DNA of 64,000 nucleotides, taken from Mesotoga sp. UBA6090 (lineage in GTDB: Bacteria; Thermotogota; Thermotogae; Petrotogales; Kosmotogaceae). Within the stretch, counting starts at the first letter, position 1, and every line of letters begins with the position of its first letter. Of the stretch, positions 17,837 to 27,258 are shown in pieces. The translations under genes and the position numbers were made by a program. The stretch is from assembly GCF_002435945.1 (NCBI RefSeq), contig NZ_DIXC01000042.1, forward strand, positions 43,676 through 107,675, read 5' to 3'. A model generated the notes under the pieces. It saw only the letters and a program-made list of their open reading frames with translations, made no database searches and had not been told where the DNA came from.

Positions 17837-18475
17837 TTATTTGGAATGACTGTCTTTCAGAATTATTTCCTCAAGCTGGGGGAGATCATCTATTATGAAA
17901 TCTACATCAATAGATGGTCTAGCTCCGTTTTGCGAGAAGAAACACGTCTTTGTTCCTGCATCCCTTGCAGCTATAACGTCAAGGTCTCTGTCACCGATGG
18001 AGAGAGTCGATTTGGGGTTCAGTCTATAATTTCTAATCGCGTAGATGAAAGCATCGGGGTCTGGTTTCCTCTTGAATCCGCTTTCTCTGGTGATTATGTC
18101 GCTGAACAGTGAGGTCATTTCAAAGTGGTTCAGCAGCTTGAAAGCAGTCTTTCGCGATCTATGGGTTATGATCAAATTCTTACCCCCATTCCTCACCACT
18201 AATGAGCATACCTCGCGAGCACCTTCAAAAGGAGGTTGCTCGGCCGGGGCGAGCTCTTCTTCAGATTTCTTGAAGTCTTTGTAGAATTCATAATCAACTC
18301 CTCTATCCAAATAGAAATCAACCGCCTTTCCCAGCGTCTCTTTCATCAGTGAGAGTATCTCATCTTCAGAAGCATCGTATCCGTGAATCGCCAGAGTCTT
18401 CCTGAATAGTCTTACCATGGCGGGATAGGTATTGAAAAGCGACCCGTCGAAATCCCATATAAGATTCTCAATCAT
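17837..18475 (-). CDS. HAD-superfamily phosphatase (phosphoglycolate-phosphatase-like)
   Basis: 212 residues. Motif I is WDFDGSLFNTYPA with both catalytic aspartates, motif II is IITHRSRK, the lysine is in FKRKPDPDAF and motif IV is IGDRDLDVIAARDAG. The helical cap follows motif I. Such enzymes dephosphorylate small metabolites. It shares a TGATG overlap with its paralogue upstream, so both come from one transcript. The pair are about equal in length and clearly duplicated. Confidence 0.85.
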   Translation of the reverse strand: MIENLIWDFDGSLFNTYPAMVRLFRKTLAIHGYDASEDEILSLMKETLGKAVDFYLDRGVDYEFYKDFKKSEEELAPAEQPPFEGAREVCSLVVRNGGKNLIITHRSRKTAFKLLNHFEMTSLFSDIITRESGFKRKPDPDAFIYAIRNYRLNPKSTLSIGDRDLDVIAARDAGTKTCFFSQNGARPSIDVDFIIDDLPQLEEIILKDSHSK

Positions 18476-19128
18476 CAGCTTTCACAACCACTGTATCTGT
18501 TGCAGACCTGCAAAACAGAAGGCACCTGTTTCAAGGAAGTAACTACGAAATCAGCCTTTGTACTTGCTGATGCCGAATCTGGGTTGAAGAGGCAGGTAGC
18601 TATTCCGGCTCGTTTCCCAGCCTCTATATCGATCTCTCGATCACCGATCGTAATCACTTTTTCTCTTTCGAGTCCATACTTGTCGATAATATACATAATT
18701 GCCTGTGGATCGGGCTTTCTGGCGAAACCACTGTCTGCGGATACTATTTCGGAGAAGAGATCCAACATATTGTAGTAGTTAAGCAACTTAGTCATGGAGT
18801 AATTACTCCTATGACTAAAGAGGAAATTACTTCCTCCGTTCTTATTAATCTGGATACAGATATCCTTTGCCCCTTCAAAAGGAGGTTGTCTCTCCGGTTC
18901 AAGATGATTCTCTATACTGTAGAAATCCTCCAGAAATCCATTGTGTAGTTTGTACTTATCCACGAAATATCTGGCAGCTTTCGATGTTGATTCTTTCAGC
19001 TTTTCGAGAATTTCTTTGACTGAAGCTCTTACCTCATACTTCTCAAGAACCCTCAAGAATACCTCCGCTGCTGCGGGGTATGTATCGAAAAGAGTGCCGC
19101 CGAAATCCCAGATCACATATTCAAACAT
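18475..19128 (-). CDS. HAD-like paralogue with altered motif I
   Basis: 217 residues, paralogous to the following gene through its whole length. Motif I reads WDFGGTLFDTYPA: the nucleophile aspartate is present but the second aspartate (general acid) is replaced by glycine. Motif II (FSHRSN), the lysine (FARKPDPQ) and motif IV (IGDREIDIEAGKRAG) are kept. Activity may be reduced or changed; DFGGT variants do occur elsewhere in the superfamily. ATG at 19128 follows a GGGG-type site. Confidence 0.8.
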   Translation of the reverse strand: MFEYVIWDFGGTLFDTYPAAAEVFLRVLEKYEVRASVKEILEKLKESTSKAARYFVDKYKLHNGFLEDFYSIENHLEPERQPPFEGAKDICIQINKNGGSNFLFSHRSNYSMTKLLNYYNMLDLFSEIVSADSGFARKPDPQAIMYIIDKYGLEREKVITIGDREIDIEAGKRAGIATCLFNPDSASASTKADFVVTSLKQVPSVLQVCNRYSGCES

Positions 19129-19196
19129 AACAAATCCCCTTTCTGATGTCTAGTTCAATGATAAACGTTTTTGGGAATTTCGTCCTGTCAGCTTTC

Positions 19197-19700
19197 TTAA
19201 GAATCTCCACCTTCTTTGAGAAATCGTAGCTTCGACTCAGCAATTATCCTTAAAGTCTCCTCGCTCCCCACCCAGCCTTCTACGCCTGTCTTCTTTTCTT
19301 CAAGGTCTTTATAGATGGAGAAGAAATGCTCGATCTCTTTAAGGAGATGAGGAGGGACATCGTCCAGGCTTTCTAAATAATTCCAGACCGGATCATGAAT
19401 CGGAACACAGAGAACCTTTTCGTCTGAACCTTTCTCGTCCCACATTTTGAATGCGCCGATTGGCTTTGCCTCTATGAGACAGCCCGGAAAAGTTGGCTCC
19501 CAGAGCAAAACCATTGCATCAAGCGGATCTTCGTCTTCTGCAAGTGTATTGAGAATGAAGCCGTAATCCATAGGGTAGTGGACCGCAGAAAACAGAGTCC
19601 TGTCGAACCTTATTCTCTTTAGTTTTTTATCGTATTCATACTTGTTTCTACTTCCCTTCGGAATCTCTATCATGATGTCCAGTACTATTTCTTCCTGCAA
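19197..19700 (-). CDS. ppa: Inorganic pyrophosphatase
   Basis: 167 residues, family I soluble pyrophosphatase, which hydrolyses PPi to drive biosynthesis. Signature residues include EIPKGSRNKYEYD near the N terminus, YPMDYGFILNTLAEDEDPLDAMV with the metal-binding aspartates, and KVLCVPIHDP. TTG at 19700 is preferred because GAGGAGG lies 9 bases upstream and the protein then starts just before the conserved LDIMIEIPKGS strand; GTG 19709 would overlap the ribosome site. It is monocistronic. Confidence 0.93.
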   Translation of the reverse strand: MQEEIVLDIMIEIPKGSRNKYEYDKKLKRIRFDRTLFSAVHYPMDYGFILNTLAEDEDPLDAMVLLWEPTFPGCLIEAKPIGAFKMWDEKGSDEKVLCVPIHDPVWNYLESLDDVPPHLLKEIEHFFSIYKDLEEKKTGVEGWVGSEETLRIIAESKLRFLKEGGDS

Positions 19701-19757
19701 AGCTCTCACCTCCTCATCAATTATGCCAGAAAGACCACAGCCTCATGATTGTCATAA

Positions 19758-19785
19758 AAGAAGAACCCCTTAAGGGGTTCTTCTT
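19758..19785 (-). terminator. Terminator of the protease operon
   Basis: A perfect palindrome (AAGAAGAACCCC/GGGGTTCTTCTT) lies 20 bases past the protease stop; on the minus strand it is followed by a short T-run. Confidence 0.8.
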
Positions 19786-19804
19786 AAGCTATTTCAAAAT
19801 AATC

Positions 19805-21271
19805 TTACCTGTTGTTGAATAAGAATACCCAGGCAGCAGCGTCTTCGCCGTTGATCTTCCCGTCCTTGGGAAAAGAAATGTCACATGTTGCGATATCCTC
19901 AGCTTCTGTCGAACCTATCTTTTCGACCAAAGCCTCGAAATCCTTCTCGTCGACAATGCCATCACCGTTAACATCAAGACTGTCTTCTTCGTGATGTGCA
20001 AGATCATCGAAAATCGGCAGATACATCTCTCGTCCCTCAATTTCCCAGAAACCTATCTGTCCACTCTCATATTGCTCCTCGCTAATAGCTGGAATTACAT
20101 AATAGCCCCCATCTCCCCAATCATATGCCCACGAGTTCTTAATTATCCAGAAAGTTGTCGTGGTGAAGACAGGAGAACCCGATTGAGTCGGATCTACATA
20201 TGTATAGCTTTCAATCTCCTCGTCCAGAATAGGAGTAGCATCTGGATTTGTCTTGCCAGCCAGAATAACATCGTCAAGATCTGTGGCACTTGCCCAGCCC
20301 ACCAGAGTGACAGCATGTCCGCCCGTACTATAGTCTCCCTCTATGGGAGAATAGATTCCCTTGGAATAGAAATTGAAACTGTACGGAACTGAGAAAGAGA
20401 CAGCTAGAGATCCGTAATCTGCAAGGGCCGTCTTAATCATATTCAGATAATCCTCGTAGCTGTATCCTAAGCGAGCTGCTGCCGTTGCAGGAGGTATCAT
20501 CACACTTCTCGAGGACTTAAGCAGCGGGGCATTGTAAGCGGATGGTGGTAGTGGGACTTCCTCTCTAGGATCAAGATATACCTCAGAGTAAGGGGCATAC
20601 TGTTCCTCCATCATTCCATATCTTATGAGATTGTACATTGCAAAGTAGCTGTTTCCGCCCTCAAGGCTGTTCTTATCCTGAACATAACTGTCAGGGGAAA
20701 AACTGTAGATGTCCCAGTCTATATTGTGGTAAGTTCCCCATCGTTCCGAATAATCGAAGGTGTTATCAACGTTGCCGTTCATTCCGAAAGACTGCACCGC
20801 CAAAGCGCTCTCAAAAGAGCCCACAGTGGCAAAAGACCAGCAGCTTCCATGAATGAACTGATCTCTTATGGGTTCAAGCCTTACAAAACTGCTCTCGGCT
20901 ACTACGCGAGGTTCCAGAAGCACGAAAGTCGACATCATAAGATCGTCTGTTGTGGTCATCCCCTGAATGGAAAAGTCCTCTACTTCTTCTATATATGCCA
21001 TTCTAAGGTATTCAACTAACCGATCGGAAACATCCTTTGGAAGGTCAATGTAACCATTAAGCCGCTCAAATATCGCACCGACATCTGAGATATTTGCGGT
21101 TTCAAGCTTTGCTACAAAGCTGTCTTCCAGACCTGCATTCCAGCTGAGATTCATTCTTGATATCGCCGAGTTGATTTCCGTCTCTATGGATGCTACCTGA
21201 GTTGCAACGTTAGCAGTTGCAAACGAGTATAAGAACAAAACCGAAAGTAATACTACCAATATTTTCTTCAT
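19805..21271 (-). CDS. Secreted papain-family (C1A) protease with C-terminal dockerin
   Basis: 488 residues. A signal peptide (MKKILVVLLSVLFLYSFATA) precedes a ~110-residue helical propeptide-like region, then the peptidase C1A domain. The active-site cysteine is in HGSCWSFATVGSFESAL, histidine in TGGHAVTLVGWAS, and asparagine in IIKNSWAYDWGDGGYYVI. The last ~60 residues form a dockerin: calcium loops DVNGDGIVDEKD and DISFPKDGKINGED, each followed by a helix. ATG 21271 has a GGGGGG site 7 bases upstream; two earlier in-frame starts are less suitable. It follows the cohesin-like lipoprotein gene by 13 bases in the same operon. Confidence 0.88.
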   Translation of the reverse strand: MKKILVVLLSVLFLYSFATANVATQVASIETEINSAISRMNLSWNAGLEDSFVAKLETANISDVGAIFERLNGYIDLPKDVSDRLVEYLRMAYIEEVEDFSIQGMTTTDDLMMSTFVLLEPRVVAESSFVRLEPIRDQFIHGSCWSFATVGSFESALAVQSFGMNGNVDNTFDYSERWGTYHNIDWDIYSFSPDSYVQDKNSLEGGNSYFAMYNLIRYGMMEEQYAPYSEVYLDPREEVPLPPSAYNAPLLKSSRSVMIPPATAAARLGYSYEDYLNMIKTALADYGSLAVSFSVPYSFNFYSKGIYSPIEGDYSTGGHAVTLVGWASATDLDDVILAGKTNPDATPILDEEIESYTYVDPTQSGSPVFTTTTFWIIKNSWAYDWGDGGYYVIPAISEEQYESGQIGFWEIEGREMYLPIFDDLAHHEEDSLDVNGDGIVDEKDFEALVEKIGSTEAEDIATCDISFPKDGKINGEDAAAWVFLFNNR

Positions 21272-21284
21272 GGTCATCCCCCCT

Positions 21285-22625
21285 TTACTCCAAGAAGACA
21301 ATCGGTTCGTGATCAACTATGAAACCGTCAACCGAACCATTGTCTACATCTCTGAAAGCGGGATTTGGTAAATCGGGATAAGTGCCGTACGTATCCCAGT
21401 AACGTTCGTACGCCAGTCCCACGGCAATGAGTTCACCTTCGAAATCTTCAGGAACCGAGAAAGTTAGAGTTGCGAAGACATCGTCGGCCGCTTCGGCTTC
21501 ATCTGCCCCGTTTAGGAAGGCTTTGTAAAGAGTAACGGCCTCATCACTACTCTTGAATGTTCCGACATCCTTCAAACCCGCCGTGAAATTCCCGAACTCA
21601 ACGCTTTCAAGAACCAAACCTTCGCTGTTCCACAGAGAAAGTTGAATATATCTGACATCATACAGATCGGCAAAACTCGCGACATTTTCTGTCAAGACAC
21701 TAACGGTAAATGAATCGCCAGGTCCAATATCACTGTTGGGAGTAGAAAGGCTAATCACAGGTTTTTCATCAGAGTCATACCTCTCCCGTAAGGCAAAGGC
21801 CTTGTAAGCTTCTCCGTAAGCATTAAGTGGGTTTCCAAAAACGTGAGCTTCTACCCAGCGAGCATAGACTGTGTTGAGATCAAATCCGACTTCAGCAAAC
21901 GGGTAGAACAAGACATATCCACTGTAAGGACCTTCAACACCGGCGTAATATGCTCTTATAGATTTCTCGCCATACTCGAATCCGTAAGGCACCCATATGG
22001 TCTCATAAGCCATCAAATAACCTGGAAGATACACATATGTCTGGAGATCGGGTCTGTCATTTGGTATTTCTTCCCATGTGTCATACATGCCATCATCATC
22101 GGTGTCGAGCAGGTTTAGTCGCTTTCTGACTGTAACTTCTTCTGCAGGAACAATCTCTTCCGATGCAGTTTTATAGAACCTGATACCGAACTCTTCATCT
22201 TCGATGTACTGGAAATAGTCGCTGTAGTCAAAGTACATCAATCCTGCTCCTGACTGGAAGAGTTCTCTCTTGAAATTCGTGGCTTTGAAAGAAATCGTCT
22301 CCTTTGACTGAGCACCCATCGAATCGGTCGCAACAACCTCTGCGACGTACTTTCCCTGTTCGTCGAGAGCGTACACCGCTTCACCAGTATCGACTACAGA
22401 CAGAACTTCAGCCCCATCCTTGTATAGCTTGAATTCAGCGGTAACTTCTGTGTCATCGAAGTCCGTTACTTCCCACTCGAAAGTGACAAGCGTCATCCGA
22501 GCAATTTCCTCTCCTTCTGTTACTGAGCCTGTCAACGATACTACTGGCGGATTGTTGATCTTGAAGCAGCCAGAGACAAAGAACAGGAATACAAGCAACA
22601 GAGTTACGAACAATGCTTTCTTCAT
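21285..22625 (-). CDS. Surface lipoprotein with Ig-like and probable cohesin domains
   Basis: 446 residues. The signal ends in a lipobox (LLVFLFFVSGC, Cys19). Residues ~25-115 look like a PKD/fibronectin beta-sandwich (VTFEWEVTDFDDTEVTAEFK, then GKYVAEVVATDSMGA). A calcium-type loop LLDTDDDGMYDTWEE lies near residue 180. Residues ~290-440 resemble a cohesin: GDSFTVSVLTENVASF, IQLSLWNSEGLVLESVEFGN, then DVFATLTFSVPEDFEGELI and a DVDNGSVDG end. Cohesins bind dockerins, and the next gene encodes one. ATG 22625 with GGGGG upstream; earlier starts lack a signal peptide. The cohesin call rests on pattern, not alignment. Confidence 0.68.
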   Translation of the reverse strand: MKKALFVTLLLVFLFFVSGCFKINNPPVVSLTGSVTEGEEIARMTLVTFEWEVTDFDDTEVTAEFKLYKDGAEVLSVVDTGEAVYALDEQGKYVAEVVATDSMGAQSKETISFKATNFKRELFQSGAGLMYFDYSDYFQYIEDEEFGIRFYKTASEEIVPAEEVTVRKRLNLLDTDDDGMYDTWEEIPNDRPDLQTYVYLPGYLMAYETIWVPYGFEYGEKSIRAYYAGVEGPYSGYVLFYPFAEVGFDLNTVYARWVEAHVFGNPLNAYGEAYKAFALRERYDSDEKPVISLSTPNSDIGPGDSFTVSVLTENVASFADLYDVRYIQLSLWNSEGLVLESVEFGNFTAGLKDVGTFKSSDEAVTLYKAFLNGADEAEAADDVFATLTFSVPEDFEGELIAVGLAYERYWDTYGTYPDLPNPAFRDVDNGSVDGFIVDHEPIVFLE

Positions 22626-22665
22626 TCTCTTAACCCCCTTTTTCGAGATTTCGTGTTCAGAATCA

Positions 22666-22694
22666 ATTATACATTTAGGATCGCTTATTCCCAA
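22666..22694 (-). promoter_or_regulatory. Promoter of the lipoprotein-protease operon
   Basis: On the minus strand TTGGGA, a 17-base spacer and a perfect TATAAT lie about 40 bases upstream of the lipoprotein ATG. Confidence 0.6.
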
Positions 22695-22838
22695 GTAATT
22701 ATAGTGTTGATGGGTATGTGAGAGATTCAAAGCAGCTTGCCAATGAGCACGATTCTCCTGACTTTTTACCGAGCGATTAGTCGGGGTTCTGCGCACAGCG
22801 GTTGCATTTTCAAAGTCAGGACTCCCTTAACATTACCG

Positions 22839-22847
22839 TGTTATAAT
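22839..22847 (+). promoter_or_regulatory. Extended -10 promoter of leuS
   Basis: TGTTATAAT matches an extended -10 (TGnTATAAT) and lies about 50 bases upstream of the leuS ATG. No good -35 is visible and no T-box structure was seen in the short leader. Confidence 0.5.
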
Positions 22848-22897
22848 GCATCTAAATTGCTTTAGTTAAGCTTCATCATCGCTTCGGGAGGTAGCAT

Positions 22898-25273
22898 ATG
22901 TACGATTTCAGGGTGATTGAAAAGAAATGGCAGGATTACTATGCAAGGGAGAAGCCGTTTAACATAGATCTTGAGAAAGCGGAGAAGCCTTTCTACAATC
23001 TCATGATGTTTCCATATCCCTCCGCAGCCGGGCTTCACATAGGAAATATGTTTTCCTTCATAGGTTCGGATGTATATGGAAGGTTCATGAAACTGAAGGG
23101 CTATGACGTCTTCGAACCGATCGGTTTCGATGCTTTCGGTATACATAGCGAAAACTATGCCTTGAGAGTTGGGAGACATCCTGCGGAACTCACTCCGAAA
23201 AGCATAGAGTACTTCAGAGAAGAGCAGCTCAAAATGATTGGTAATATTTTCGACTGGAACAGTGAGGCGATAACTTCTTCTCCTGAGTACTACAAGTGGA
23301 CGCAGTGGATATTCATCCAGTTGTTCAAGAACGGTCTTGCGGAAAAACGCTCATCAAATGTGAACTGGTGTCCATCGTGCAAAACGGTGCTTGCCGATGA
23401 ACAGGTTATAGATGGTCGCTGTGAAAGGTGTAGCAACGAAGTTGAGAAGCGTGAGATGAGTCAGTGGTTCTTCAAAATCACAGAGTACGCAGAGAAGCTG
23501 CTGTCTAACCTGGAGAAGCTTGACTGGACGGATACGACCAAGAATCTTCAGCGGGCCTGGATAGGCAAATCCTCCGGAGCTACGATCTCTTTTGAAGTAT
23601 CTGGAATGAATGAGAAGATAGATGTATTCACAACTCGTCCAGATACGATATTTGGAGTAACTTACATAGTTGTTGCTCCTGAATATGGTCTGGTCAGCAA
23701 GCTAATCACGCCCTCGATACTGGAGACCTTTGAAAACTTTAAAGAAGAAGTCAAGAACATGGATCTTGCCACGAGAACATCTATTTCGCGCCCCAAGAAT
23801 GGAATATTCACCGGTTCTTACGCCGTTCATCCTCTCACTGGTGAGGAGCTTCCAATCTGGATAGGAGATTACGTTCTGGCAGAATACGGAACTGGTGCTG
23901 TTATGGCCGTCCCGGCGCACGATGAGAGAGATTATGTCTTTGCGAAGAAGTATGGACTGGAGATAAGACAGGTTATCGACTGTGATCCCTCACAATTGCC
24001 CTATACTGAGAAGGGAAAGATGATCAACAGCGGAAAGTATTCGAACATGCTCAGTGTTGACTTCATCGAGAGGATAGATGAAGTGAGCGAGAGTATAAAG
24101 GGTACGGTGAATTACCACCTTCATGATTGGTGTATCTCGAGACAACGCTACTGGGGTCCTCCGATTCCTATTGTCTACTGTGAGAAGTGCGGAACGGTTC
24201 ATGTCCCTGAAGACGAACTGCCCGTAATGCTGCCAAATACTGATGACTATATACCTGACGGCAGCGGGAAATCACCTCTTGCCAAGAATCTCGAGTTTGT
24301 TAACACAACCTGTCCTGTTTGCGGTGGACCGGCTAGAAGAGAGACCGATGTTTCCGACAACTTCCTCGATTCAGCTTGGTATTACCTGAGGTATCTTTCG
24401 CCGAATAATGAAAGTGCACCCTTTGATGATGAGCTCGTTGACAAATGGTGTCCTGTCGATATGTATATCGGTGGAAATGAACACGCAACTCTTCACCTTA
24501 TGTATTCGAGGTTTCTGGCAATGGCACTTCATGATATGGGCTTCCTTCCCTTTGAAGAACCGTTCGCATCTTTTAGAGGTCACGGTCTTATTATAAAAGA
24601 CGGCGAGAAGATGTCGAAATCGAAGGGGAATATTGTCAATCCCAATGAGTATTTTGAGAGCCATGGAGTAGATTCACTAAGAACATACCTGATGTTTATG
24701 GGAACATTTCTCGAGGGTGGTGATTTCCGAGACAGTGGAATGGACGCGATGAGAAGATTTCTAAATCGTGTTTGGGACATTGCGACTATGCCTGAGGGAA
24801 AGAGCTCGACGGACTTGAAGATCAAAATGGCCGAGACCGTGGAACAGGTAGAGTATTCAATCAAGAACATAAAGCCGAACACTGCAATTGCCTCGATTAT
24901 GGAGTTCGTTAATGAGGCTTCGAAGGAAACATGCATCGAAAGGCAGCTTGTCGTTGATATGGCGAAGCTACTGTCGCCTTTCGCCCCTTTCATCTGCGAA
25001 GAGATATATAGCATGAAAGGCGGTAAGAAGAGGACTATTCTTGAAGATGGTTTTCCTTCTGGCTATGAGAAATACGCTTCTCTGGCGAAGACTGAATTGC
25101 CTGTTCAGATTACTGGCAAGATGAGGGGAAAGGTCGTGCTTCCTCAGAACGCTTCTCAAGAAGAGGCAATGGAAGCGATTTTGGCCGACGAAAAACTCTC
25201 AAAAATGCTTGAGGGCAGGACAATAAGAAAGATAATATATGTTCAGGACAAGATAATCAATATAATCGTCTGA
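22898..25273 (+). CDS. leuS: Leucyl-tRNA synthetase
   Basis: 791 residues, class I synthetase that charges tRNA-Leu in the cytoplasm. The HIGH motif appears as GLHIGN near residue 47 and KMSKS as KMSKSKGN near residue 570. The CP1 editing domain is present (TTRPDTIFGVTYIV and GTGAVMAVPAHDERDY). A zinc-type CPSC and CERC pair lies near residues 159-178 and a second CEKC and CPVC pair further on. The C-terminal domain is somewhat short, so total length is at the low end for bacterial LeuRS. ATG with GGGAGGT upstream. Confidence 0.96.
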   Translation: MYDFRVIEKKWQDYYAREKPFNIDLEKAEKPFYNLMMFPYPSAAGLHIGNMFSFIGSDVYGRFMKLKGYDVFEPIGFDAFGIHSENYALRVGRHPAELTPKSIEYFREEQLKMIGNIFDWNSEAITSSPEYYKWTQWIFIQLFKNGLAEKRSSNVNWCPSCKTVLADEQVIDGRCERCSNEVEKREMSQWFFKITEYAEKLLSNLEKLDWTDTTKNLQRAWIGKSSGATISFEVSGMNEKIDVFTTRPDTIFGVTYIVVAPEYGLVSKLITPSILETFENFKEEVKNMDLATRTSISRPKNGIFTGSYAVHPLTGEELPIWIGDYVLAEYGTGAVMAVPAHDERDYVFAKKYGLEIRQVIDCDPSQLPYTEKGKMINSGKYSNMLSVDFIERIDEVSESIKGTVNYHLHDWCISRQRYWGPPIPIVYCEKCGTVHVPEDELPVMLPNTDDYIPDGSGKSPLAKNLEFVNTTCPVCGGPARRETDVSDNFLDSAWYYLRYLSPNNESAPFDDELVDKWCPVDMYIGGNEHATLHLMYSRFLAMALHDMGFLPFEEPFASFRGHGLIIKDGEKMSKSKGNIVNPNEYFESHGVDSLRTYLMFMGTFLEGGDFRDSGMDAMRRFLNRVWDIATMPEGKSSTDLKIKMAETVEQVEYSIKNIKPNTAIASIMEFVNEASKETCIERQLVVDMAKLLSPFAPFICEEIYSMKGGKKRTILEDGFPSGYEKYASLAKTELPVQITGKMRGKVVLPQNASQEEAMEAILADEKLSKMLEGRTIRKIIYVQDKIINIIV

Positions 25274-25392
25274 GCCTAGTGAACAATAGTTTCTTCTCAA
25301 CATCTAGAAGGATAGCCGCTGGCTCTCCGTTGTTTTCCATCGATCAATCTTCATTCTGATGTGGGTTTTCGTGAAACGAAAATGCTTGTATT

Positions 25393-26025
25393 TCAGTATC
25401 TTGCATGGTGTCTTACAGGCCTGAACCCAGCCTCTTCTAGAACTTTATGCTGATTATCTATGAAAGTGGCAGATCAAAGTGGTAGAAACCGTCAGGCACG
25501 TTACGCTCGATTCTCAGAGTCTCTTATCTCTTGCGTAGTTCAGTTTCCTCAGTCACAGTATCGACAAAGTAATCTGCTTCTATATATGTTCCATTACCCA
25601 CTAAAGTGCGGAAGATCTTCCTGTAGAGCGATAACTTCTGTTCGTATCCAAAGTGGTGCATCGATTGAACTGAAATAGCAACGTCGAATACCTCCGGAGC
25701 CAATTCAACTTCGAAATAGGAACCGACAATCAAATTCAGGCTCCCCTTCTTGTCTTTGTTTTTACTTCTAAGAATCTCAAGCATCTTCTTGGATAGATCG
25801 ATACCAGTTACCCTGGCCGTAGAATTCAATTTGAATACTTCGTCAAGTTTCAGGCCCGTCCCTCAACCGAGATCAAGGATCCTGATTCCAGTTCTTAATT
25901 GGAACTAGCTTTGCCATTTCTCTGTAGAATTCAGCAGATTCCTTGACATTGTTCTTCATGTGGGATTCGTATGAATCTGCTCTTGTATCGAAGAAAGCTC
26001 TCATTGTTTCCAGGGCATCATTCAC
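25393..26025 (-). pseudogene. Decayed SAM-dependent methyltransferase
   Basis: The remains of a ~210-residue methyltransferase can be pieced together from three frames. The N terminus (GTG 26025, ALETMRAFFDTRADSYESHM) runs to about 25900, where a frameshift leads into TGIRILDLG. A TGA at 25863-25865 interrupts motif I where a DLGxGTG residue belongs. The frame continues through VTGIDLSKKMLEIL and ends at TAA 25524-25526. Further coding-like pieces (NVPDGFYHFDLPLS; HKVLEEAGFRPV) follow after more lesions. At least four disabling changes make it non-functional. It lies between leuS and the DUF1848 gene. Confidence 0.78.
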
Positions 26026-26181
26026 ATTTTCTCGCTCAGATTTTCTGCTTCTTTGGCATCGTAATCTACTTTCTTATATCATAGAAGTGCTGAACAAATA
26101 TGAAGGCTATTTTTGCCGCAGGCATAAAAAGGTAGTTTCCCGGGAGTTCCAAATGAGGTAATTGTACGAAAGGAGCCGACA

Positions 26182-27081
26182 TTGATAATCAGTGCAAGCA
26201 GAAGGACGGATATCCCTGCTTTTTATTCTGAGTGGATTGTAGAACGATTGAAAAGTGGCTTTGCTCTTGTTAGAAATCCATTCAATCTTCGTCAGGTGAG
26301 CAAAGTCATTTTGACTCCAGAGGCAGTAGACTGCTTCGTATTCTGGACAAAGGATCCCAAAAATATGATAGATAAACTGAATCACTTTGTCGATTACTGT
26401 TATTATTTTCAGTTCACGATTACACCCTATAATAGAAGTGTAGAGCCTGGTCTTCGCGACAAGAGAGAGATTATCGAGACCTTTAAAAAGCTTTCCGGAA
26501 AGATTGGAGAAGACAGAGTGATTTGGAGATACGATCCTATTCTGATTAATGAAGAATATAGTGTCGACAATCATCTACGGGCCTTCGAAAAGATGGCGCA
26601 TTTGCTTAAGGGATTCACTGAAGAGTGTGTGATTAGTTTTGTTGATTACTATCAGAAGATCTCATCAAACCTACGAAGACTCGACGCAAGGGCTCCTAAT
26701 GAAAATGAGGTAAGAAAGATCGCCAGCCATTATTCAGAAGTATCATCGGCTGAAGGAATGAAGCTGAAGACATGTTCAGAGACCGTTGATCTTTCGGAAT
26801 ATGGAATTAGTCACGGAAGCTGCATTGATGGGATGCTAATCGACAGGCTGACGGGTAGAAGGGTCGATCGCCCAAAGGACAGGTATCAGAGAGCTGCATG
26901 CCGCTGTGTCGAGAGTGTCGACATTGGCGCATATAACACCTGTCCTAATCGGTGTCTATACTGCTATGCGAGCTTTAGTGAGAAAGTAATTCGTAGAAAT
27001 TATCATTCCTTCAATCCAAAGTCCCCGCTTCTTTGCAGCGAATTGGAAGAGCGCGATAAGATTTCTGAGAGAAAGAAGTAG
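26182..27081 (+). CDS. DUF1848 protein with cysteine cluster
   Basis: 299 residues, typical of DUF1848. It opens with the family signature IISASRRTDIPAFYSEW, continues with FWTKDPKNM and FTITPYNRSVEPGL, and ends with CPNRCLYCYASFS, a CxxxCxxC arrangement like that binding an iron-sulfur cluster in radical SAM enzymes. Here the cluster motif is C-terminal. The biochemical role is not established. TTG start with AAGGAGC upstream. It stands alone. Confidence 0.82.
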   Translation: MIISASRRTDIPAFYSEWIVERLKSGFALVRNPFNLRQVSKVILTPEAVDCFVFWTKDPKNMIDKLNHFVDYCYYFQFTITPYNRSVEPGLRDKREIIETFKKLSGKIGEDRVIWRYDPILINEEYSVDNHLRAFEKMAHLLKGFTEECVISFVDYYQKISSNLRRLDARAPNENEVRKIASHYSEVSSAEGMKLKTCSETVDLSEYGISHGSCIDGMLIDRLTGRRVDRPKDRYQRAACRCVESVDIGAYNTCPNRCLYCYASFSEKVIRRNYHSFNPKSPLLCSELEERDKISERKK

Positions 27082-27258
27082 CGAATGCTCAATCCAGTAG
27101 AAATGATATATTGAACGTTCACCTGCAATTTCATTCGGAGAAATCTGTTTTGTTCGCAGTAAACAAGGTAATCTCTTCATCATGCTATCCAGAAAGAAGT
27201 ATCTTATAATCGGCTTAAGAGAAGAGTTTTTATATAGAATTCGGTAGGAGGGTTTTCT

